A stretch of DNA of 10,994 nt from CAITNM01 sp037138055 (GTDB lineage Bacteria; Pseudomonadota; Alphaproteobacteria; Paracaedibacterales; CAITNM01). The DNA lies in NCBI GenBank assembly GCA_037138055.1, contig JBAXJB010000040.1:1-10994 (forward strand). The letters run 5' to 3'. Of the stretch, positions 7,079-10,994 are shown piece by piece (position 1 is the first letter of the stretch; each line of letters begins with the position of its first letter). Both the position numbers and the translations under genes were made by a program. The notes beneath the pieces were generated by a model. The model ran no database searches, was not told where the DNA came from, and saw nothing but the letters and a program-made list of their open reading frames with translations.

Positions 7079-7776
7079 TTTGACCAATTAGCTAATTGAA
7101 CATTACCAATATTTGATTTAAGCCAGTCAATGAAGGGGGAAACATGGTGCTTACCAGGCTGTATTAGTAATAATCCACGATTTTTAAATTTAGCTTGATT
7201 GACAACAAAATCTGCTTGTTGTGTAACACGGGTAGTATCATCCATGGACCTTACAAAACCATCAGGTGTAAAAACGCCTGTGGGAATATCGGGAGAAGGC
7301 AAAATGTTGTTGGTGTTAGCATACACCAACCAAAGTCCGCGAAGGGTCAGCCATTCCTTTATTTTATTTAAAAATTCCTTGGTGTTTATGCCAGAGGCTA
7401 CGGACCAAATCACCAGGCCCTTTGTCCACGTGTGTTTTTGCTCAATAAGTTTTTGTATTTTTGGCCATTGGTTTTCATTTAAACAGTCAATACTTATGCA
7501 TAAGCTAAATTCTTTCGCTTCTTCAATAAGTTTGTCCGATAGAATGCAGTGTGAAGGTACGCACAAAATAATATTTTTGGAAAGTTTGCTTAGGAATTCG
7601 CGGGAAATATCTTCACGCATGCCGAATTGATCAACAATAATGGTGATGTGCGGTTTTTCATGCTGCATTTTAAAAAGCATTTGGTCAGTTACAATGCTAT
7701 CAACAACTGCTGATTGGGTGATATTGATACTGTCAGAACTGGCAGCGCACAAGGCATTTAGGCATAAATAAGCCAT
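7075..7776 (-). CDS. Divergent polysaccharide deacetylase (YibQ/DUF610-like), degenerate
   Basis: The 233-residue product matches the divergent polysaccharide deacetylase family in outline. ITIIVDQFGM (44-53) stands where the family has iaiviDDlG, and a later region GLVIWSVASGINTKEFLNKI followed by LRGLWLVYANTNN matches the gvnnhmGs...rgLffvDs region. Position directly before rppH supports the call. Several family residues are missing: the second Asp of the IDDLG motif is Gln, and the HEvllHlPMeP segment has become FSLCISIDCL, so deacetylase activity is doubtful. The start at 7776 gives a short, weakly signal-like N-terminus (MAYLCLNALCAASS) without positive charge. It lies 10 bases after the tRNA-His 3' end, with no Shine-Dalgarno. 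The longer reading to 8034 translates the tRNA and is not real. The stop overlaps the rppH start (ATGA). Confidence 0.72.
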   Translation of the reverse strand: MAYLCLNALCAASSDSINITQSAVVDSIVTDQMLFKMQHEKPHITIIVDQFGMREDISREFLSKLSKNIILCVPSHCILSDKLIEEAKEFSLCISIDCLNENQWPKIQKLIEQKHTWTKGLVIWSVASGINTKEFLNKIKEWLTLRGLWLVYANTNNILPSPDIPTGVFTPDGFVRSMDDTTRVTQQADFVVNQAKFKNRGLLLIQPGKHHVSPFIDWLKSNIGNVQLANWSK

Positions 7777-7786
7777 AAAAAAAATA

Positions 7787-7864
7787 TGGGGCGAGTGACC
7801 GGTCTTGAACCGGCGACCTCCAGGACCACAACCTGGCGCTCTAACCAACTGAGCTACACCCGCC
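7787..7864 (-). tRNA. tRNA-His (GTG anticodon)
   Basis: The minus strand folds into a full cloverleaf. The acceptor GCGGGTG pairs with CACTCGC (one G-U). The D-arm is GCTC/GAGC with AGTTGGTTA. The anticodon stem CCAGG/CCTGG carries the loop TTGTGGT, giving anticodon GTG (His). The T-arm GCCGG/CCGGT has loop TTCAAGA. Position 73 is C and CCA is encoded (7787-7789). A G precedes position 1 (base 7864), able to form the G-1:C73 pair that is the identity element of canonical tRNA-His. It lies between sixA and the yibQ-like gene. Confidence 0.97.
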
Positions 7865-7872
7865 ATAGATCT

Positions 7873-7902
7873 TTTATACCGGTGTAGAAAACCGTTGGTC
7901 AA
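7873..7902 (-). promoter_or_regulatory. Promoter of tRNA-His and probably the yibQ-rppH-cinA operon
   Basis: On the minus strand TTGACC (7902-7897), an 18-base spacer and TATAAA (7878-7873) make a strong vegetative promoter. The predicted start falls around 7865-7867, practically at the 5' end of the mature tRNA, leaving a leader of only one to three bases. No hairpin terminator follows the tRNA, so transcription probably continues into the yibQ-like gene. Confidence 0.65.
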
Positions 7903-7918
7903 TGAAAAAATCACTTTT

Positions 7919-8407
7919 TTAAGGAGTAATAAATTCATCGAGTGATAATTTCGGGGGTGAAATATCGATCCACGTTGAGTTTGTGCTGCAAATTGCCACA
8001 CCACTTGTTGGTAATTGGCGAATGGAGCGGCCATTTACATCGGCTACCCACTGTACAGCCTGCGATAACCCAGGGTTGTGAGCAATTACAATAATTCCTT
8101 TGTATTTACTATCAACGGCACCAATCATATCCCATATGGTTTTTTGTTCGCCTTTATATAAACCATCATCGAATACGATTTCAATATTTGCTGGCAAAAG
8201 GGGCTTTATTCCCTCTAAAGTTTGGCGGGTTCGTCGTGCATTTGAACACACTACGTAATCAACACCAGCAAGTTTTCCTTGTAGTTTTAGACGAAGGATA
8301 TCTAGCTGATGCATGCCTTCCATGGTAATAGCGCGATCTTTATCTGTTTTACCATATTGAGGCATTTGCGCTTCAGCATGACGCATAAAAATTAGTCGAC
8401 GGATCAT
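7919..8407 (-). CDS. sixA: SixA-like phosphohistidine phosphatase (histidine phosphatase superfamily)
   Basis: A 162-residue cytoplasmic member of the histidine phosphatase (phosphoglycerate mutase-like) superfamily, of the short SixA type that removes phosphate from phosphohistidine on HPt domains or PTS proteins. The catalytic RHG-like motif is MRHAEA with R9 and nucleophile H10. The second arginine is in CSNARRTRQT (R58/R59), the second histidine is H110 in IAHNPGLS, and D23-R25-A26-I27-T28 matches the DxxRxLt motif of SixA proteins. The length is as expected. It starts at the ATG at 8407, with only a weak purine stretch (GAAGTGA) upstream, and diverges from dprA across a 68-bp gap holding TATA-like sequences on both strands. 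It ends 54 bases before the tRNA-His gene. Which phosphoprotein it acts on cannot be inferred. Confidence 0.9.
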   Translation of the reverse strand: MIRRLIFMRHAEAQMPQYGKTDKDRAITMEGMHQLDILRLKLQGKLAGVDYVVCSNARRTRQTLEGIKPLLPANIEIVFDDGLYKGEQKTIWDMIGAVDSKYKGIIVIAHNPGLSQAVQWVADVNGRSIRQLPTSGVAICSTNSTWIDISPPKLSLDEFITP

Positions 8408-8448
8408 AAGTTATCACTTCATTAAGAAAAAGAAAGTAAGCTAACTTA

Positions 8449-8454
8449 TATAAT
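8449..8454 (+). promoter_or_regulatory. Perfect -10 box upstream of dprA
   Basis: TATAAT lies 22 bases before the proposed TTG start of dprA. No good -35 is found at the right distance (GAAAAA around 8426). On the other strand the same bases read TTATAT/TATAAG and could serve sixA. An inverted repeat AAAGTAAG (8433-8440) / CTTACTTT (8470-8477) brackets the box and includes the first bases of the dprA start codon, so it may be an operator or mask the start. Confidence 0.45.
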
Positions 8455-8475
8455 CGTAGGCTAGTTTTTCTTACT

Positions 8476-9537
8476 TTGGCAATCACGCAACTACAAAAAC
8501 AGGCAATTGTTTATCAAATTCTTAAAACGCATGGGGTTGGCCCTATGAGCTTTTGGAAGGAATTTAAAAAATCAAAGGATTTACACCTTGTGTTTCAGGC
8601 GTTTGAAACACGTTTTCCTCTTGAAAGTATTGATAAAGGTGCTCAGGAAATACAGCAATTTAACAACCAAGGAATTGTTTGCATTGGTTTTTGGCAACCA
8701 GAATACCCCAAACAGTTAAAGCGCTTGCACGATGTGCCTCCACTAATTTGGGCAAAGGGAAATATTGAATTATTGCATGACCCTCAGCTGGCTATTGTTG
8801 GTGGCCGCAATGCGTCATTTCATGGCATAAAATTCGCTAAAGATATTAGCCACGCATTAAGCAGTGCTGGCTTTACAGTAGTTTCGGGGTTGGCGCGCGG
8901 AATTGATAAGTCAGCGCACCAAGGCGCGTTGCACCACCGCACTATTGCTGTGTTGGCAGGTGGTGTTGATAGGTTATACCCCCAGGAAAATGCGCAGTTA
9001 TACGAAGAATTATTACAGAATCACCTGGTGATTTCTGAAATGCCACCAGAAACGGAACCCACGGCGGAGCTATTCCCAAGGCGGAATCGTATTATTGCCG
9101 GGCTTAGTTCTGGTATTTGCATTATTGAGGCGGCGTTTAAATCTGGCTCGCTACTGACGGCAAAATATGGACTTGATATTAACTTGCCAATTTTTGCTTG
9201 TCCGGGGCATCCGTATGACCCGCGTACGAAGGGTTCAAATATGCTGATTAAAGAAGGTGCTTTTTTGCTGGAAAATGCCCAAGACGTTCTTGACCAAATT
9301 GCACTGTCTAAGCCTATTAACCAGCCTGTTGAGCAAGTTCCCCTAGCTAAAATTCAATGTACTGACAAGCTGTCTCAAGAAATTTTGAACTACGTTAACC
9401 ATACGCCTGTTAAGGTTGATGAATTGTTGAAAAACCTAAGCCACTATTCCACTGAACAGGTGCTTATTACCTTGAGCGAACTTGAATTGAATAATGCCAT
9501 TTTCAGGCCAAGTGCTAACTTGATTGTGTTGGCCTGA
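8476..9537 (+). CDS. dprA: DNA-processing protein DprA (Smf)
   Basis: Cytoplasmic protein that binds single-stranded DNA taken up in natural transformation and loads RecA onto it. The 353-residue product has the full architecture. An N-terminal helix-hairpin-helix-like region comes first (KTHGVGPMSFWKEF). The Rossmann-like DprA domain has LAIVGGRNAS (105-114; family GsRxas), SGLARGID (137-144), AVLAGGVDRLYPQ, SEMPPETEP, FPRRNRIIAGLS (200-211) and EAAFKSGSLLTA (218-229). A C-terminal winged helix (about 290-353) is also present. I accept the TTG at 8476 as start because it gives the expected N-terminus; the first ATG would delete part of the helix-hairpin-helix region. No Shine-Dalgarno is visible. 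A second, broken copy of codons 216-268 lies downstream at 10211-10372. Confidence 0.95.
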   Translation: MAITQLQKQAIVYQILKTHGVGPMSFWKEFKKSKDLHLVFQAFETRFPLESIDKGAQEIQQFNNQGIVCIGFWQPEYPKQLKRLHDVPPLIWAKGNIELLHDPQLAIVGGRNASFHGIKFAKDISHALSSAGFTVVSGLARGIDKSAHQGALHHRTIAVLAGGVDRLYPQENAQLYEELLQNHLVISEMPPETEPTAELFPRRNRIIAGLSSGICIIEAAFKSGSLLTAKYGLDINLPIFACPGHPYDPRTKGSNMLIKEGAFLLENAQDVLDQIALSKPINQPVEQVPLAKIQCTDKLSQEILNYVNHTPVKVDELLKNLSHYSTEQVLITLSELELNNAIFRPSANLIVLA

Positions 9538-9560
9538 AGATTAAAATATGAAAATAAAAG

Positions 9561-9582
9561 TTGATTAATTTAATCAATTTTT
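9561..9582 (+). terminator. Weak intrinsic terminator after dprA
   Basis: TTGATTA (9561-9567) and TAATCAA (9571-9577) form a 7-bp stem with a 3-base loop, followed directly by TTTTT. The stem is almost all A/T, so it may be inefficient, but its place 24 bases after the dprA stop and before a strong new promoter fits termination. Confidence 0.5.
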
Positions 9583-9636
9583 AAAGTAATTATATCCTGT
9601 AATCATTTCCTAGAGCAAAAAAATCCATAAACAAAC

Positions 9637-9666
9637 TTGACAAGAACTATCAGAAATAATTATTAT
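9637..9666 (+). promoter_or_regulatory. Promoter of the first paralogous secreted-protein gene
   Basis: TTGACA (9637-9642, perfect -35), an 18-base spacer and TATTAT (9661-9666) precede the ATG at 9749. This is one of the best promoter matches in the window. It shows that the orphan gene is transcribed on its own and not only by read-through from dprA. Confidence 0.6.
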
Positions 9667-9748
9667 CTCAAAATTACAGTAATTTATTAACTTTGTGTTT
9701 GTAAAATCACATGAGCTACTGAAGTTTTATTTTTGTGGGAAAGTCGTT

Positions 9749-10186
9749 ATGAAAGTATTTTTGATTCTTTGCATTTTTTTTATTAATCTTTATGGAGCTT
9801 CCTCAGATGAACCTCTGATCTTGGATGAGCCTCAGATAATGAATATTCAATGTGAGATTTGTGATTTTAAGCGCGTTTTTTTTGTTTTTCCAAGAGAAGA
9901 ATCTGACATATCAAAAATACAATCTCTTCTTCGTACGCAAGCAGAAAAGGGAGGATCAAGTAAAGTATCCTATCTCCCAGATACTTCAGCAACACTTGCA
10001 AGTAAATTTGATGATGCGAACACTAATTTTCACGATGCGTTTGTTGTGTTTTTAGAAAAAGTCCTTGAAACAGATCAGACACAAGAGAAATTAGAGAGAC
10101 TGACCACTATGTACAATATCTCTGTTGCTCGAACGATTCAAAAAAACACTAGAGAAATTAGAGAAATTTTTGCCATTAATGAATGA
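9749..10186 (+). CDS. Secreted protein, unknown function, paralogue 1
   Basis: A 145-residue product with a signal peptide (MKVFLILCIFFINLYGASS, cleavage near A17/S18). I do not recognise the family. The core reads CDFKRVFFVFPREES, then I..I...L..QA..G.SK.S....DT, and the remainder is predicted helical with many charged residues, consistent with a small alpha-rich or coiled-coil secreted protein. I start it at 9749, where GGGA stands 8 bases upstream and the signal peptide begins, not at the in-frame GTG at 9695, which would bury the signal. It is a diverged copy of the gene at 10487-10933: 21 of 39 aligned positions of the core are identical by hand count, and both keep YGAS at the signal cleavage region. 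It has its own promoter at 9637-9666. Confidence 0.72.
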   Translation: MKVFLILCIFFINLYGASSDEPLILDEPQIMNIQCEICDFKRVFFVFPREESDISKIQSLLRTQAEKGGSSKVSYLPDTSATLASKFDDANTNFHDAFVVFLEKVLETDQTQEKLERLTTMYNISVARTIQKNTREIREIFAINE

Positions 10187-10210
10187 AATTCGCTGAAGAT
10201 AGCGCAATCG

Positions 10211-10372
10211 CATTGTTGAGGCGGTGTTTAAATCGGGTTCGCTGCTGACGGCAAAATATGGACTTGATATTAACTTGCCAATTTTTGCTTGTCTTGGACA
10301 CCCGTATGATCCGCGTACGAAGGGTTCAAATATGCTGATTAAAGAAGGTGCTTTTTTGCTGGAAAATGCCCA
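10211..10372 (+). pseudogene. dprA fragment (duplicated remnant of codons 216-268)
   Basis: This stretch aligns without gaps to 9120-9281 inside dprA, at a constant offset of 1091 bases, with 10 mismatches in 162 positions (about 94% identity). Most differences are silent: of nine changed codons only three alter the residue (I217V, A220V, P242L). The piece is still open in the dprA frame from 10203 to a TAA at 10398-10400, but there is no start, no dprA N-terminus and no winged helix, so it is not functional. Similarity stops sharply at 10372. On the left, GCGCAATCG (10202-10210) resembles GCGGAATCG at 9081-9089, which may mean the copy once extended further and lost 30 bases between two ATTATTG-like repeats. 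It sits between the two paralogous secreted-protein genes, marking a duplication junction. Confidence 0.95.
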
Positions 10373-10442
10373 TTTCGAAATAAACTTGAAAGATTGTTAA
10401 ACATTTTTAACGAATATTAACCAATAGTTAATTTTTTACTAG

Positions 10443-10448
10443 TATAGT
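10443..10448 (+). promoter_or_regulatory. Candidate -10 box of the second paralogue
   Basis: TATAGT lies 38 bases before the ATG at 10487 and overlaps a small palindrome ATAGT-T-ACTAT. No convincing -35 is found 16-18 bases upstream (TTAACC at 10417-10422 is 20 bases away). The region bears no resemblance to the promoter of the first paralogue. Confidence 0.3.
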
Positions 10449-10486
10449 TACTATTGATGGCAACATATATTCAGTCGGAGGTAATT

Positions 10487-10933
10487 ATGGTTAGAAGCTT
10501 AATTTTAGCTAGCGCAATGCTTCAAGTTTATGGGGCTTCTTTGAATGAGCCTAATGTAATTGATGTAGATTTCGGTAGTTATTGCTTCAAACGCGTTCTT
10601 TTCGTTTTTCCAAGGGGAGAATCTAAGATAGAAAACATAAAAAAGTGTCTTTTAGATCAAGCAAAAGAAGGACCAAGTAAAGCGTCCTTTCCCGAAGATA
10701 CTCCACAAGAACTAGTTAATCTTTTTGGAATAGTGAACAAAAAATTTAAGGATGGTCATAATAATTTTTTAAACATCCTTAAAACAAGTGAAACACAACA
10801 TTTATTAGAATTGGAAACAGCTAAACACAATTTCTCTGTCATAAGATCAATTTCAGATGCATACACAATATACCCGCGCTCACGCACTTTGTGCTCAGAT
10901 TCACATTCTTATTCAGCATTAGAAGAAAAATAG
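10487..10933 (+). CDS. Secreted protein, unknown function, paralogue 2
   Basis: A 148-residue product homologous to the one at 9749-10186. It starts at 10487, where GGAGG stands 5 bases upstream; the in-frame ATG at 10454 lacks such a site and would place eleven hydrophilic residues before the signal. The signal peptide is short (MVRSLILASAMLQVYGAS). The core YCFKRVLFVFPRGES and the pattern I..I...L..QA..G.SK.S....DT are shared with the paralogue, then F..N..F.D....FL..L.T...Q and N.SV.R.I. The C-terminus differs completely (Ser/Tyr-rich, ending SALEEK) and is slightly longer. The family is unknown to me. Both copies look intact, unlike the dprA fragment between them, suggesting both are kept by selection. 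A possible insertion sequence end begins 8 bases after its stop. Confidence 0.72.
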   Translation: MVRSLILASAMLQVYGASLNEPNVIDVDFGSYCFKRVLFVFPRGESKIENIKKCLLDQAKEGPSKASFPEDTPQELVNLFGIVNKKFKDGHNNFLNILKTSETQHLLELETAKHNFSVIRSISDAYTIYPRSRTLCSDSHSYSALEEK

Positions 10934-10940
10934 TGGAGGT

Positions 10941-10994
10941 TGACTAACGTCAATTAGAATTTCTCCTAACGACAATTAAAAGTTCCATTTATTA
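10941..10994. mobile_element. Possible terminal repeats of an IS21-family element, cut by the window end
   Basis: Two imperfect direct repeats with a 22-base period begin CTAACGTCAATTAG (10944) and CTAACGACAATTAA (10966) and agree at 17 of 22 positions. Preceded by TG at 10941, they resemble the multiple subterminal repeats at the ends of IS21-family insertion sequences, several of which carry motifs like gtCAATTAaAAtTcC (from memory of that family). No transposase gene is in the window, so the call depends on sequence beyond 10994. Confidence 0.4.

Noticed and set aside
7199..7630. 143-codon plus-strand reading frame
   Set aside because: It is antisense to the yibQ-like gene, has no ribosome site and no recognisable protein features.
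7777..8034. N-terminal extension of the yibQ-like reading frame to 8034
   Set aside because: It translates the tRNA-His gene (AQLVRAPGCGPGGRRFKTG is the well-known artefact of reading through a tRNA) and overlaps the end of sixA.
9852..10055. 67-codon plus-strand reading frame inside the first orphan
   Set aside because: It is a frame-shifted shadow of the secreted-protein gene, with a composition typical of an out-of-frame reading.
10203..10400. The open dprA-frame stretch as a functional short gene
   Set aside because: It has no start codon or ribosome site, and it lacks the Rossmann core and winged helix of DprA; it is a remnant.

Overview
The window reads as chromosomal DNA of an AT-rich alphaproteobacterium, most likely a host-associated, early-branching one (Holosporales/Paracaedibacter-like; this is inference). 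Four things point there. A degenerate YibQ-type deacetylase, RppH and a CinA-type protein lie in the order usual for alphaproteobacteria. A TyrP/Mtr-type aromatic amino acid importer is present, as is common in intracellular bacteria. The tRNA-His keeps the canonical G-1:C73 pair that the Rhizobiales/Rhodobacterales/Caulobacterales clade has lost. Finally, unrelated single-gene secreted proteins are scattered between housekeeping genes.

Layout. At 189-569 (+) is a small secreted protein with a CxxCxC cluster. It converges on a two-gene zinc/manganese ABC transporter operon (ATPase 1563-2234, permease 719-1570, both on -), with a hairpin terminator between them at 594-627. At 2365-3441 (+), divergent from the transporter, is a signal-peptide protein ending in what I read as a RAP domain, a nuclease-fold RNA-binding module best known from mitochondrial and plastid proteins. 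At 3525-4718 (+) is the TyrP-type permease. A striking double palindrome (4745-4770) and a candidate promoter then precede a secreted protein of unknown function (4852-5886, +) with a three-copy DQSA repeat.

On the minus strand from 8407 down to 5898 are sixA, tRNA-His, the yibQ-like gene, rppH and the cinA-like gene. The last three are coupled by ATGA overlaps. A promoter fits immediately upstream of the tRNA, so the tRNA and the three genes probably share one transcript. The yibQ-like gene starts only 10 bases after the tRNA CCA end and has no Shine-Dalgarno site.

On the plus strand dprA (8476-9537) is followed by two diverged copies of a small secreted protein (9749-10186 and 10487-10933). 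Between the two copies lies a 162-bp piece of dprA (10211-10372), about 94% identical to the intact gene. This is the trace of a duplication of the dprA-orphan unit. The window ends in two imperfect 22-bp repeats that resemble the terminal repeats of an IS21-family element.

No CRISPR array, toxin-antitoxin pair or recognisable defence system is visible. The strongest leads are the secreted RAP-domain protein, the dprA-linked orphan duplication and the tRNA-mRNA junction.
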